Assembly (NCBI RefSeq): GCF_003313325.1
Contig: NZ_QMHQ01000001.1
Location: forward strand, 620,001 to 684,000
Direction: 5' to 3'
DNA: 64,000 nucleotides
DNA from: Pedobacter namyangjuensis
Lineage (GTDB): Bacteria; Bacteroidota; Bacteroidia; Sphingobacteriales; Sphingobacteriaceae
In this document: positions 51,801-61,478 of the stretch, one piece after another
Numbering within the stretch: position 1 is the stretch's first letter
How the letters are laid out: the number at the start of each line of letters is the position of its first letter
Made by a program: the position numbers and the translations under genes
Notes under the pieces: model-generated
Seen by the model: the letters and a program-made list of their open reading frames with translations, nothing else
Database searches by the model: none
Told to the model about the DNA's origin: nothing

Positions 51801-53201
51801 ATGAAAATAGCTTTTCATGGCGCAGCTAGGAACGTAACTGGCAGTAAACACCTAATTACCTTAAATAATGGCACAAAAATTTTGTTGGATTGTGGCTTGT
51901 TTCAAGGAATGGGGCAGGAAACAGACGATTTAAATGATGAATTTGGCTTCAACGCCGCAGAGGTAGATTTTTTAATCTTATCTCATGCGCATATAGACCA
52001 TAGTGGCTTGATACCTCGATTAATTGCCAAAGGTTTTAAAGGAGTTATTTACGGTACTACGGCTACTAAAAAACTGGCAAAAATTTTATTGCTAGATTCT
52101 GCTAGGATTCAAGCTGGCGATGTGCGGTATAAAAACAAGCGACTTGCTAAAAAAGGTTTGCCTTTAGAAAAAGCTTTATACGAGGAGGAAGACGTACTAC
52201 AAGCATTGGATTACTTTGTATCGGTAGATTATGATAACGAAACTAGATTAACTGACGATGTTTCGCTAAAATTTATAGATGCGGGCCATATTATCGGTAG
52301 TGCCTCAGTAAATCTAACTATTAATGAAGATGGAAAAACTACGCAGTTGTGCTTTAGTGGAGATGTTGGCCAATATGGAGATTTGATTTTAAAAGCACCA
52401 CAACCCTTTCCTCAGGCAGACTATATCTTGCTCGAATCTACCTACGGCGACAAATTGCATAAAGATGCGCAACCAACTGCCGAGGCGATATTGCAGGTTA
52501 TTTTAAAAACTTGCGTAGAGAAAAAGGGAAAAGTAATAATCCCGGCTTTTAGTGTTGGAAGAACCCAAGAGCTTTTATTTGTACTAAACAAACTAGATTT
52601 GGACGGCAAACTGCCAGATGTGAAAGTTTATGTAGATAGTCCATTGTCTGCCAAAGCCACCGAAATTGTTGAGGAGCACGATGAAAACTACAATAAAAAT
52701 GTAGAAGAAGTTTTAAAGGTGGACGATACCCCGTTTGATTTCAAAAACCTGCATTACGTAGAAGATGCAGAAGAATCAAAAGCTTTAAACAACAACCCTG
52801 CGCCTTGTGTAATCATTTCATCTTCTGGTATGGCCGAAGCCGGGCGTGTGAAACATCACATTAAAAATAACATCGGCGATAGCAAAAACACCATTTTAAT
52901 GGTGGGTTACTGCGAGCCTAATTCCTTAGGTGGAAGATTAAAAAATGGCGCTAAAGAAGTAAGCATTTACGGCGACCAGTTTGAGGTAATTGCAGAAGTG
53001 CAAAGCATACAGTCTATGAGTGCACACGGCGATTACGAGGATTTGTTAAACTTTGTATCCTGCCAGGACCCCGCAAAAGTTAAAAAGGTTTTTTTGGTAC
53101 ACGGCGAGTATGATGTACAACAGATTTTTGCAGCAAAGCTGAAAGAGAAAGGATTTAATCATATTGAAATTCCCGATAGGCACCAGGAATTTGAGGTGTA
53201 G
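51801..53201 (+). CDS. MBL-fold/beta-CASP RNA-processing-type hydrolase
   Basis: 466 residues. Metallo-beta-lactamase motif HAHIDH at 62-67 (His62, His64, Asp66, His67), FSGDVGQYG, then the beta-CASP insertion (PAFSVGRTQELLFVL, YVDSPLSAKATEIVE) and the RNA-specificity end (ISSSGMAEAGRVKHHI, SAHGDYEDLL). This is the CPSF73/YSH1-like bacterial group, probably a cytosolic RNA endonuclease. It is divergent from blaI with the shared palindrome between them. Confidence 0.9.
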   Translation: MKIAFHGAARNVTGSKHLITLNNGTKILLDCGLFQGMGQETDDLNDEFGFNAAEVDFLILSHAHIDHSGLIPRLIAKGFKGVIYGTTATKKLAKILLLDSARIQAGDVRYKNKRLAKKGLPLEKALYEEEDVLQALDYFVSVDYDNETRLTDDVSLKFIDAGHIIGSASVNLTINEDGKTTQLCFSGDVGQYGDLILKAPQPFPQADYILLESTYGDKLHKDAQPTAEAILQVILKTCVEKKGKVIIPAFSVGRTQELLFVLNKLDLDGKLPDVKVYVDSPLSAKATEIVEEHDENYNKNVEEVLKVDDTPFDFKNLHYVEDAEESKALNNNPAPCVIISSSGMAEAGRVKHHIKNNIGDSKNTILMVGYCEPNSLGGRLKNGAKEVSIYGDQFEVIAEVQSIQSMSAHGDYEDLLNFVSCQDPAKVKKVFLVHGEYDVQQIFAAKLKEKGFNHIEIPDRHQEFEV

Positions 53202-53388
53202 AACTTTTTTAACTTATGGTATTAAATAATAAGCGATTTAGCTTATTAAGCCTTCTTGCCAGATCTCCTATATTTTAATATATTATAAACTAAGGATTTT
53301 TTCCGTTATAAACAAAAAAATACACATAATTAGGTATTTTTTTTAACTGCTTTATGTTGTCTTTTTGCAATAGTTTAAAGCAAATATT

Positions 53389-55950
53389 TTGAAAAAGATC
53401 TCCTTATTAATCCTGCTTGGTGCATTTTCACTCAACTGCATTGCGCAATCAATTAAATTAACAAGTTCGTTTAACAAACGTAGCGCAACAGCTACTTCTA
53501 CGGTAGGCTATCGCTTTATACCGTATGATGGGAAACTGTTTTTAGCGCTTGCTGCCAGTACAAACGTAAACCCAGACAATGGCTACCAATATAAGGGTAA
53601 AATTTATAGAGCTACTCAGGTTGCCGGTCTGTTGCCTAAGCTTAATGTTTTAAGAGCTAGCTACCCCAACGTTACGCTCAAAGTATTTTATAGGTCTGTT
53701 TTTAAAGAAGAAATTAACACCACGATAGATGGATTTTCTTTGGGCATATTGGGTGACGGCCAATACCTTAAAAATGTTTCTAAAACAGAACTCGCCGATA
53801 TAGCCGGATGGAGGGTTGAAGGTGTATCGTTAAATTCTTATATACAAGAAAACTTAAACAAATGGTTTGAGGTAGATGAATTTTTAGCAAAACACGAAAC
53901 CGGGATACGAGAGAAGGCAGAATTTGATTTATTGCTAAGCGAGGGAAATAGTTTTTTTGCAATAAAAGATTATTTACAAGCTGAAGCTAGGTATAAGCAA
54001 GCATTACGCTACAAGCAGAACGAGTCATTTATTAACCAACAACTTAGCGTTATTAAAAAGGCAATGGAAAATGCCGATAAAAAAAGGCAGTATGATGCTT
54101 TTATGGCCCTGGCTGCCACCTCGAAAGCTCAGAAAGATTATACTAACGCACTAAGTAATTATAAAGGCGCACTTGCTACGGGCTTTAATGATAGCTACGC
54201 AAAACAACAAGTAGATTTAATGACAGTTGAAATTAAACGCTTAAAGGACGAGCAGGAGTTGGCTTTGAAAAAATCTAATGCAGATTTGGCTTTAGATAAA
54301 AAAAAGTTAGACCAATTGAAGGCCGATGTTAACAATTTTAAACTACAGAAAGAAGCTGAGCAAAGAGTATTGGAAAAGGTTGCAGCGGAGAATGAAGAGC
54401 GTGAGCTGGCCAGGTTAGCTGAAATCGACAGAAGCAGGCTAGAAGCGGAACGTGAAGAACAGCAAAAAAAGGAAAAAGAAGAAAGAGATCGAAAAGAGAG
54501 GAAAAAGGAGGAAGAACGTAAAGAGCGTAGGAAAGCAAAACGTAAGGCGTTGGATAATCGTATCGAGGCAATTGAAGAGGTCATGGAATTTAATCCCGAT
54601 AAACTTAAACAAAGTTTAGAGGCGGCTAATACCACCAAGGTTAAATCAGAAGCAATTAACCCTAACCAAGCCCTAGTTGTTAAAGCTGAGTGGTATGATT
54701 CAAACTCCTATATGGAGGAATTTAGGGATGGGCTTAATGAGCAAAAAAGAAGAAAGGCGAATGAAGATTATCTGCAATTGTTGTTGGTAAAAACGGATGT
54801 GGTAAATGATGCGATAAACCTTTACTTAAAAGCACTCGGCTACGCTGAATATGGCTCGGGCACGCATAAGTATATTCTACAACAAATTGATTTGCTTGCA
54901 TCGGAATCTGAATTTTTAGATACCAGCGTTGAGTTTAATGCCGAGCATGAACAGTTGCGTAGAACTTATCAAGAGTCGAATAGGGTAATGTTAAAAATTC
55001 AGAAAATGGAATTTAATGCACAGAGAACAGCAAATGCTTTTAGTACGATCAATTATATCAATTCGCTAAATCGCAACGATGGTGCAAATACATCTTTTCA
55101 GCAATACGATCTGAATAATAGGTTAAATCAAGCACAAGAAGCTAATAAAGTTAACAATTTAATTGCTGGTGCATCTACTGGTTTAGCGATGGGAGCTTTG
55201 TTAGACGATTCTATGCAAGCGTTAAAATATGGAAATAATAGCATGGGATTTAATGTTCGCATTTCAGGAGGCTACATGGGCATTCCGATTACTGTTAATA
55301 CAGATCCAGAAGGTTATGTGCCCTCAAGTACAGTTAAGTCACTTGATCCAGTTCACATTTTACCTGAGCTTGATTTCTGGGCACTTAGAAATAAATTTGT
55401 CGACATTGGGTTGACTGGTGGAGGCATACTGGGTGTAAATCCTATTACAGGCATAAAAAATACATTCTTTTCTTATTATGGAAAGGTAAAAATAAATGCA
55501 GGTGTAAAAAGAGTTAAACTGGCAATGGAAGGTGCTATGGGTGAGCGTTTTGGGAATCTTGAAATTGACAACGATGTTGCGGCAGTAGATGCTGGCTACG
55601 AACTAACTCCTGACGGAGCAAGGGGTGCAATTACCAAGGGTAAATTTAAGTATGGCTTTACCAAAGTAGGAGGTGGCTTACACATAGATATTTCGGATGA
55701 TTACAACGAAAAATACGTTAGGGCTTTAATATTCACTGAACAAATCTCCTTTCTGAAAAATTCATTCACTAAAAATCCTATCTATTCCTATGCTGTAGAA
55801 TTGTCGGTTGGGACAGGAATTACCATAAGTGGTGAGTACGCTGGTAATTATGTTTCTGGCGGTATCCCTCAGTATGATATGGAGAAAAAAAATAAAGCGC
55901 TATGGGCTTTTAGATTCGGTAAAATATTCACGCTAGTTAAAACTAAATAA
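53389..55950 (+). CDS. Unknown 853-residue exported protein with coiled coil (TTG start)
   Basis: The only start that gives a signal peptide (MKKISLLILLGAFSLNCIAQ) is TTG 53389. Order: a folded N-terminal domain of about 150 residues, a TPR-like helical part (about 170-280, with ARYKQALRYKQNESFINQQL and ALSNYKGALATGFNDSYAKQ), a highly charged Lys/Glu/Arg coiled coil (about 283-404), another helical part to about 580, then a Gly-rich beta-strand C-terminal domain (about 610-853) that may be a small membrane barrel. No family was recognised. It is followed after 1 bp by a small lipoprotein gene, so the two products probably act together in the envelope. Confidence 0.75.
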   Translation: MKKISLLILLGAFSLNCIAQSIKLTSSFNKRSATATSTVGYRFIPYDGKLFLALAASTNVNPDNGYQYKGKIYRATQVAGLLPKLNVLRASYPNVTLKVFYRSVFKEEINTTIDGFSLGILGDGQYLKNVSKTELADIAGWRVEGVSLNSYIQENLNKWFEVDEFLAKHETGIREKAEFDLLLSEGNSFFAIKDYLQAEARYKQALRYKQNESFINQQLSVIKKAMENADKKRQYDAFMALAATSKAQKDYTNALSNYKGALATGFNDSYAKQQVDLMTVEIKRLKDEQELALKKSNADLALDKKKLDQLKADVNNFKLQKEAEQRVLEKVAAENEERELARLAEIDRSRLEAEREEQQKKEKEERDRKERKKEEERKERRKAKRKALDNRIEAIEEVMEFNPDKLKQSLEAANTTKVKSEAINPNQALVVKAEWYDSNSYMEEFRDGLNEQKRRKANEDYLQLLLVKTDVVNDAINLYLKALGYAEYGSGTHKYILQQIDLLASESEFLDTSVEFNAEHEQLRRTYQESNRVMLKIQKMEFNAQRTANAFSTINYINSLNRNDGANTSFQQYDLNNRLNQAQEANKVNNLIAGASTGLAMGALLDDSMQALKYGNNSMGFNVRISGGYMGIPITVNTDPEGYVPSSTVKSLDPVHILPELDFWALRNKFVDIGLTGGGILGVNPITGIKNTFFSYYGKVKINAGVKRVKLAMEGAMGERFGNLEIDNDVAAVDAGYELTPDGARGAITKGKFKYGFTKVGGGLHIDISDDYNEKYVRALIFTEQISFLKNSFTKNPIYSYAVELSVGTGITISGEYAGNYVSGGIPQYDMEKKNKALWAFRFGKIFTLVKTK

Positions 55951-55951
55951 T

Positions 55952-56320
55952 ATGAAAATTAAGAAATTATATATCATTGTTGTAGCGCTATTTTTGTTAT
56001 TTCAAATTTCGTGCAACAAAGAAACACTAGTCGAATCAGGTACTAGTGGCTCAGAATTAGGCACACTAACCTTGTATTCTGATCGAACACTGTTTTGTGG
56101 GTCACTATCAGTTTATGTTGATGACCGCTTAGTCGGAAAATTAATGACTAACGTTAGTTCAACACCTAGCTGTGGAGCGCCAACCTCAGCTTCTGCAATA
56201 ACCATTAAAGTAAAAGAAGGATTTCAGTATGTAAAAACAACCGGTAGTAAAAGCGCTTGCGTTATGTCTAACAGGATATGGGTTGGTAAGGGACAATGTG
56301 TAGTGAGTCCAATCCAGTAA
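55952..56320 (+). CDS. Small Cys-rich lipoprotein
   Basis: 122 residues with lipobox FQISC (Cys21) and an NKET start, so surface or envelope-anchored. The mature part is beta-rich and has four further cysteines (LFCGSL, PSCGAP, SACVMS, GQCVVS) that could form two disulfides. It starts one base after the 853-residue gene and probably shares its transcript. I recognise no domain. Confidence 0.75.
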   Translation: MKIKKLYIIVVALFLLFQISCNKETLVESGTSGSELGTLTLYSDRTLFCGSLSVYVDDRLVGKLMTNVSSTPSCGAPTSASAITIKVKEGFQYVKTTGSKSACVMSNRIWVGKGQCVVSPIQ

Positions 56321-56380
56321 TCTTTTGCTTGTATTTAAACTATATGTATGCTACCTTACATAGCCATAAATACGCACTTA

Positions 56381-56417
56381 AAAAAAGCTCCTTAATTTCT
56401 TAAGGAGCTTTTTTTGT
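56381..56417. terminator. Bidirectional terminator
   Basis: A 15-bp stem AAAAAAGCTCCTTAA/TTAAGGAGCTTTTTT with a 4-nt loop, between the lipoprotein gene and the convergent M28 peptidase gene. Confidence 0.95.
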
Positions 56418-56425
56418 ACTAAATA

Positions 56426-58009
56426 TTATTGTCTCGGAGCTGCTGGTTTAGGCATCTCTTTACGAGGGATTTTAGCAGCACGTTCTGAAGTATGATAAAC
56501 GAAAGAAGCTACAATAGTTGCAGATTTTTTCAAATCATCTTCTACCAAACGATCAAAAGTATCTTGGTTAGAGTGGTGCGTACGCGTATTGTAATCCATT
56601 GGATCTTGAATAAACTGGAAACCTGGCAAGCCAACAGCATCATAAGCTTGGTGATCTGTACCACCTGTATTGCCAACAGTTACCGTTTTTGCCCCTAAGT
56701 CTTCAAACGGATTTAAATAAGCTTGGAAAATATCTTTAGCAGCTACGTTACCTTGTAAGTAAATACCACGGATAGTTCCTGTACCGTTATCTAAGTTATA
56801 ATAAGCGCTTAATTTTTCGTGCTCAGGTTTTGGTTTCATATCTGCTGGATCTGCAAAATGTTCTTTTACATAACCTCTAGAACCAAACAAACCTTGCTCC
56901 TCAGAACTCCATAATGCAATACGGATAGTACGTTTTGGTTTAAAGTCAATAGCTTTTAAAATACGCATAGCCTCAATCATTACGGTAGAACCTGCTGCAT
57001 TATCTGTAGCGCCAGTTCCTGCGTGCCATGAATCGTAGTGACCACCTAACATTACAATTTCGCTTTTTAATTTCGGGTCTGTTCCCGGAATTTCAGCAAT
57101 TACGTTGTAACCTTTAGGGTCTTTATCATAAAATGAAGTTTTAACTTCTGCTTCTAATTCTACTTTCTCGCCACCGCGTAACAAACGTAAAATGTGTAAG
57201 TAGTCTTCACTGCTAACTTCTAATTCTGGAGATACTGCTGGAGCATCTAACTTGTAAGAAGCGCCATTGCTGGTAAAGAAAGTACCATGGCTACCGCGAG
57301 CGTAAGTTAAGATTAAGCCAACTTGCTCTTCTAGTAACATTGTGTTAATAGCTGCTCTGGTTTCTCTCATTTTCATCATCATAGCCATTTGATTGTTAGC
57401 AGCACCTGGACGGTTGCCGCCACCCGGGCGACCAGCACCTGGAGCAGGTAGTTCTGCAGCTGCCATCTTGGCCAAATCCTCATCAGTATAACGTACTGCA
57501 TCAGCTTTATAAGAATTTTTTAATGGCTGGATAGTTACAGACTCAATCATAATGATTTTGCCTTTTAACTTGCCTTTGTATTTAGCCAAATCGGTAACGG
57601 TATCAGCTTTTATTAAAATAACTTCAGATTTTATTGGACCATTAGTGCCCGGTGTCCAAGCTTTTGGAGATGCAATAATTGGACGGTAAAAAGGTGCAGT
57701 GGTAGCAGCATAATATTTGTCTACCTGCCATCCTTTGCCGAAATCGCCCCAAGCCTCTAAATGCACATTCTTAAGCCCAATTTCATTGAAATATTTTACT
57801 GCCCAATCTTGTGCTCTTTTTAAACCTGGCGAGTTAGATAAACGTGGACCTGCCACATCGGTAATTTTATAAGCGATTTCTGAAGCTTTAGATTTCTCTA
57901 AACCTTCAGTTCTGATCTTTTGTATAACAGCCGAGTTTACTGGCTCTTGCGCAAAAGAAGAAAGACATAAGCATACGGCCAATGCACTAAAAGTAAATTT
58001 TTTCATCAT
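56426..58009 (-). CDS. M28 family metallopeptidase, exported (PA-domain type)
   Basis: 527 residues with a signal peptide ending SSFAQ (residue 21). The M28 core shows GGHYDSWHAGTGATDNAAG with His324 and Asp336, then SSEEQGLFGSRGY (Glu370/Glu371), and later NTGGTDHQAYDAVGLPGF and RTHHSNQDTFD. A PA-like insert lies at about 125-270. Within it is a Gly/Pro/Arg-rich low-complexity stretch (188-206, APGAGRPGGGNRPGAAN). Two-zinc aminopeptidase acting outside the cytoplasm. It is divergent from a second M28 gene. Confidence 0.92.
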   Translation of the reverse strand: MMKKFTFSALAVCLCLSSFAQEPVNSAVIQKIRTEGLEKSKASEIAYKITDVAGPRLSNSPGLKRAQDWAVKYFNEIGLKNVHLEAWGDFGKGWQVDKYYAATTAPFYRPIIASPKAWTPGTNGPIKSEVILIKADTVTDLAKYKGKLKGKIIMIESVTIQPLKNSYKADAVRYTDEDLAKMAAAELPAPGAGRPGGGNRPGAANNQMAMMMKMRETRAAINTMLLEEQVGLILTYARGSHGTFFTSNGASYKLDAPAVSPELEVSSEDYLHILRLLRGGEKVELEAEVKTSFYDKDPKGYNVIAEIPGTDPKLKSEIVMLGGHYDSWHAGTGATDNAAGSTVMIEAMRILKAIDFKPKRTIRIALWSSEEQGLFGSRGYVKEHFADPADMKPKPEHEKLSAYYNLDNGTGTIRGIYLQGNVAAKDIFQAYLNPFEDLGAKTVTVGNTGGTDHQAYDAVGLPGFQFIQDPMDYNTRTHHSNQDTFDRLVEDDLKKSATIVASFVYHTSERAAKIPRKEMPKPAAPRQ

Positions 58010-58177
58010 AGTTTATCGTTATTGTTAGTTGATTGAATTAACAGGTATGAATTTACAGCAAATGCCGATTACTTGTCGCATTCTATTCACAATTTTACAT
58101 GTTTTGATTCAACTTATTATTGGGCTGTGTGTAGCTGTAAGCAAAAAAGCTGTATCTTTCTTTCTAAATTTCATTAT

Positions 58178-59536
58178 ATGAAGATAAAATTTGTAAGCTT
58201 TTTTATAATTCTGACTTTAATTTTAGTCGAAAACTCATTTTCTCAGCAAACAGTGGTTGCAGATTCAAAGATTAGTGAAATGGTTAAAGAAGTTTCGCCA
58301 ACAAATTTGGAAAACATCATCAAAAAATTAGTTTCTTTTCATACTAGGCATACTTTAAGCGACACCTTAAGTAAAACCACCGGAATTGGTGCGGCAAGAA
58401 CTTGGATTAAAAGCGAGTTCGAAAAATATGGCAAGGAGAATAAAAGTACGTTGCAGGTTTCTTATGATACTTTTATCCAAGAGGCTGATGGAAGAAGAAT
58501 TACAGCACCAGTTGTGCTTAAAAATGTAATTGCAATTTTGCCCGGAACAGACCCTAATGATAAACGAATGTTAATGGTTTCGGGGCATTACGATTCTAGA
58601 GTTACCGACGTAATGAATGCAAAAGACTTTGCGCCGGGCGCCAACGACGATGCATCTGGCGTAGCCGCGGTGCTAGAGATGTGCAGAATAATGAGCAAGT
58701 ATAAATTTAGTTCGACAATTGTATTTGTGGCCATGGTTGGCGAAGAACAAGGTCTTTACGGTGCAACCAACTTGGCAAAAAGGGCTAAAACCGAAGGCTG
58801 GAATGTCCATCTCTTAATGAACAACGATATTGTTGGAAATTCTTACGGCATGGAAACAGATATTAAAGACAACAAAAGTGTTCGTGTTTTTAGCGAAGGG
58901 GTTTCTCCTCTTGAAACACCAGCTCAGGTTGCTGCCAGGCAATCTGCCGGAACAGATAATGACGGCAAGGCTAGGCAAGCCGCTAGATATATTAAAGAGG
59001 TTGCCGAACGTTATGTTGACCAATTAGAAGTAAAACTTATTTACAGAAGAGACCGTTTTTTAAGAGGTGGCGACCATACACCGTTTTCACAGCAAGGTTT
59101 TGCCGCAGTGCGGATTACCGAAATGAATGAAGATTTTAACAGACAACACCAAGATGTAAGAACAGAAAATGGATTTAAGTTCGGCGATTTACCAGAATAT
59201 GTAGATTATAACTATTTGCAAAAAGTAACACGTATGAATTTGGCCGTGATGGCTAATTTGGCTTTATCAAGTCAGGAACCGGAAAATGTTGTGGTTTTAA
59301 CTTCGGGCTTAACCAACAAAACGGCTTTAAAATGGGAGGCGCCAAAAGGGAAAACTCCAGCAGGTTATTATGTATTGATGCGTGAAACTACAAGTCCGTT
59401 TTGGGAGAAAAAGTTTTTTGTGAAGGAAAATTCTGCAACGCTAAACTATTCAAAAGACAACTTTTATTTCGGCGTTCAATCTGTTGACGAGAGTGGGCAT
59501 GAAAGTTTAGTTGTTACGCCAAAACCTGGCAGATAA
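58178..59536 (+). CDS. M28 family metallopeptidase, exported
   Basis: ATG 58178 gives 452 residues with signal MKIKFVSFFIILTLILVE, cleavage near SFSQ. The zinc site is GHYDSRVTDVMN, then APGANDDASGVAA, and MVGEEQGLYGATNLAKR. The C-terminal 100 residues (VVLTSGLTNKTALKWEAPKG, AGYYVLMRETTSPFWEKK, FGVQSVDESGHES) look like a fibronectin type III domain. Its orientation is divergent from the PA-type M28 gene. A secreted aminopeptidase or carboxypeptidase. Confidence 0.9.
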   Translation: MKIKFVSFFIILTLILVENSFSQQTVVADSKISEMVKEVSPTNLENIIKKLVSFHTRHTLSDTLSKTTGIGAARTWIKSEFEKYGKENKSTLQVSYDTFIQEADGRRITAPVVLKNVIAILPGTDPNDKRMLMVSGHYDSRVTDVMNAKDFAPGANDDASGVAAVLEMCRIMSKYKFSSTIVFVAMVGEEQGLYGATNLAKRAKTEGWNVHLLMNNDIVGNSYGMETDIKDNKSVRVFSEGVSPLETPAQVAARQSAGTDNDGKARQAARYIKEVAERYVDQLEVKLIYRRDRFLRGGDHTPFSQQGFAAVRITEMNEDFNRQHQDVRTENGFKFGDLPEYVDYNYLQKVTRMNLAVMANLALSSQEPENVVVLTSGLTNKTALKWEAPKGKTPAGYYVLMRETTSPFWEKKFFVKENSATLNYSKDNFYFGVQSVDESGHESLVVTPKPGR

Positions 59537-59552
59537 TCTAAAAGCTATATAA

Positions 59553-59580
59553 CAAAAAAGGGCGCTATAAAAGCGCCCTC
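59553..59580 (-). terminator. Terminator of the ABC exporter operon (minus strand)
   Basis: Stem GGGCGCT/AGCGCCC with a 5-nt loop. On the minus strand it is followed by TTTTTTGTT. It lies 24 bp past the permease stop. Confidence 0.85.
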
Positions 59581-59604
59581 TTCAACTAAACTAAAAACTA
59601 TTTT

Positions 59605-60399
59605 TTATTTGATGTTCTTTTTAGATAAAATAAAGTAACCTACAATAAACAACACTGCAGCGTAGGCTAAGCTTACCCAAATTTCTTGCGTAAAAATTGG
59701 AAACTCCTCCAATTTAGCATCCTTAACTCTTGTTACCCGTAAAGCTAGCGTTGGGTCGCTATATGGAATTAGGTAAGCGTGTTTCCAACCAACATTTGCC
59801 GTAATAATTCCTGCAATGATGCCTACAAAACCTATTCCCATTGGTTTTAAAAAATCAGACCAAATTAAACTCAGAACAAATTGTACAGATAAAATACCTA
59901 ACGAAGCTAAAAATAATTTACTGTAAAATTTAAATAGGAGTAAAGTAGGGTTGTAATCTTTAAAGGTAAGTTTTGGAACTAAAACCTGTAGCAAATAACC
60001 TGATGCAATTGTTAACAGCAAAAATAACGACAAACAGATTACCAGTAGCAAAACTGCGTAAAGGTATTTTGCTGCATAAATAGAAAATTTGTTTAAGGGT
60101 TGTGCGAAAAGCGTTTTCCAAGTGTCGTTTTTATGTTCGATGTTATTTACCGAAAATGCCATAAACATTACGTAAAAAGGCAAAATTAGCATGCCCATTA
60201 CGCCCAATGCAGCACCACTATATCTGCCCCATAAAATCAAGCCCGGGCTGTTAGCTTTTAATAACCTTTCCGTATCACTATAAAAACCAAAGGCTATTAA
60301 CCCGCAAATAACAACGGGCAAGATAATGGCAGCCCAAAAAGCAAGCGTTTTACGAGATTTGTAGAATTCTGAAGTTAATGAAATATATAAAGAGCGCAT
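59605..60399 (-). CDS. ABC-2 type transporter permease
   Basis: 264 residues with six membrane segments, typical of ABC-2 permeases paired with BcrA-like ATPases. It begins 1 bp after the ATPase stop. The long hydrophobic segments (AFWAAIILPVVICGLIAFGF, MLILPFYVMFMAFS, LLVICLSLFLLLTIASGYLL) are visible. The substrate is unknown; lipid, peptide or antibiotic export are the usual roles. Confidence 0.88.
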   Translation of the reverse strand: MRSLYISLTSEFYKSRKTLAFWAAIILPVVICGLIAFGFYSDTERLLKANSPGLILWGRYSGAALGVMGMLILPFYVMFMAFSVNNIEHKNDTWKTLFAQPLNKFSIYAAKYLYAVLLLVICLSLFLLLTIASGYLLQVLVPKLTFKDYNPTLLLFKFYSKLFLASLGILSVQFVLSLIWSDFLKPMGIGFVGIIAGIITANVGWKHAYLIPYSDPTLALRVTRVKDAKLEEFPIFTQEIWVSLAYAAVLFIVGYFILSKKNIK

Positions 60400-60400
60400 A

Positions 60401-61309
60401 TCAATTCTTTGAGGTAATGTCTAAAAATAAATTTTCTAGGTCTTTTCTTTCTTGAGCCAAACTATAAACGGTAACGCCGTTTTGCACCAGCGTACTGTTC
60501 AAAATGCCCATATCTTCCTTGCCTTTATAAACAATCGATATCGATTTCCCATCGTTTTGCAAAACCTCGGCACCGGCTGTTGCTAAAATATTTTGTGCTA
60601 ATGCCAAATCATCAGCCTCAATTTTAACAAGGGGTTTACTCAAGCTCTGTAAATCGCCTATGGTACCTTGAAAAAGTAACTGACCTTTATTAATAATGCC
60701 AACATGCGTTGCCGTTCTTTCTATTTCTGCTAATAAATGGCTAGATACTAAAATGGTTTTTCCATGTTTGGTAACCAACTCAATCATTAGGTTTCTTATT
60801 TCTATAATCCCGTTAGGGTCTAAGCCGTTTGTAGGTTCGTCTAACAACAACAATTCAGGATCGCCAATTAATGCCAATGCAATTCCTAAGCGTTGCTTCA
60901 TGCCTAAAGAATATTTGCCCGCTTTTTTATTGGCAGCTTCAACCAAGCCAACAAGGCTTAGCATTTCGTTACTTTTGTTCTTGTTAATGCCTAAAAGCAT
61001 GCAACGGTTAACCAAGTTTTCTTTGCCAGTTAGGTGCGCATAAATTGCAGGTTGTTCTACCAAAGCGCCCATTCTTTTTAAACTTGCAATGCGATTAGCA
61101 TTTAGCTCTTTGCCAAATACAAAAACTTGATCGGTAGGCGATTGCAAAAGGTTAAGCAAAATTTTAATTGTTGTGGTTTTACCCGCTCCATTCGGACCTA
61201 AAAAACCATATATACTACCTTTTGGCACTTGTAGCGATAAGTCTTTAACTACCGTTTGGTTACCAAAGTGGTAGTTAAGTCCAACAGTTTCTATTGCAAA
61301 ATTGCTCAT
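60401..61309 (-). CDS. ABC transporter ATP-binding protein (BcrA-like)
   Basis: 302 residues. Walker A GPNGAGKTT at 38-46, Q-loop region, signature YSLGMKQRLGIALALIG, Walker B LLLLDEPTNGLDPNG, H-loop SSHLLAEIERTATHVGI, and a C-terminal regulatory extension. Same operon as the permease (1-bp gap) and preceded by a 55-residue membrane protein gene (also a 1-bp gap). Confidence 0.95.
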   Translation of the reverse strand: MSNFAIETVGLNYHFGNQTVVKDLSLQVPKGSIYGFLGPNGAGKTTTIKILLNLLQSPTDQVFVFGKELNANRIASLKRMGALVEQPAIYAHLTGKENLVNRCMLLGINKNKSNEMLSLVGLVEAANKKAGKYSLGMKQRLGIALALIGDPELLLLDEPTNGLDPNGIIEIRNLMIELVTKHGKTILVSSHLLAEIERTATHVGIINKGQLLFQGTIGDLQSLSKPLVKIEADDLALAQNILATAGAEVLQNDGKSISIVYKGKEDMGILNSTLVQNGVTVYSLAQERKDLENLFLDITSKN

Positions 61310-61310
61310 C

Positions 61311-61478
61311 TTATTTTAAAAATGCTTTTACAATACTGTTTGTTGCAGTTGGTGTAGTTTTTAAAACAACTTCATCTTCTTGCGTTGCAGTAGTGCTTGT
61401 AGCAAAAGCGAACAACATCATTATAAATACTGGAAATAATAAAAGTAAGAATGGCGATACGTTGGTTAACTTTTTCAT
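61311..61478 (-). CDS. 55-residue membrane or exported protein leading the ABC exporter operon
   Basis: ATG 61478 to TAA at 61311-61313. The product starts MKKLTNVSPFLLLLFPVFIM, with a hydrophobic segment to about residue 27, then a polar tail (TSTTATQEDEVVLKTTPTAT, ending IVKAFLK). It reads as a signal peptide or single anchor with a short periplasmic tail. Its stop is 1 bp from the ATPase start, matching the tight packing of the operon, which is the main support for it being a gene. I know of no family for it. Confidence 0.65.
   Translation of the reverse strand: MKKLTNVSPFLLLLFPVFIMMLFAFATSTTATQEDEVVLKTTPTATNSIVKAFLK

Noticed and set aside
54195-54638. A 147-residue Ser/Leu-rich open frame on the minus strand
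   Set aside because: It is the antisense shadow of the Lys/Glu/Arg coiled coil of the 853-residue protein; its composition is low-complexity and it has no start context.
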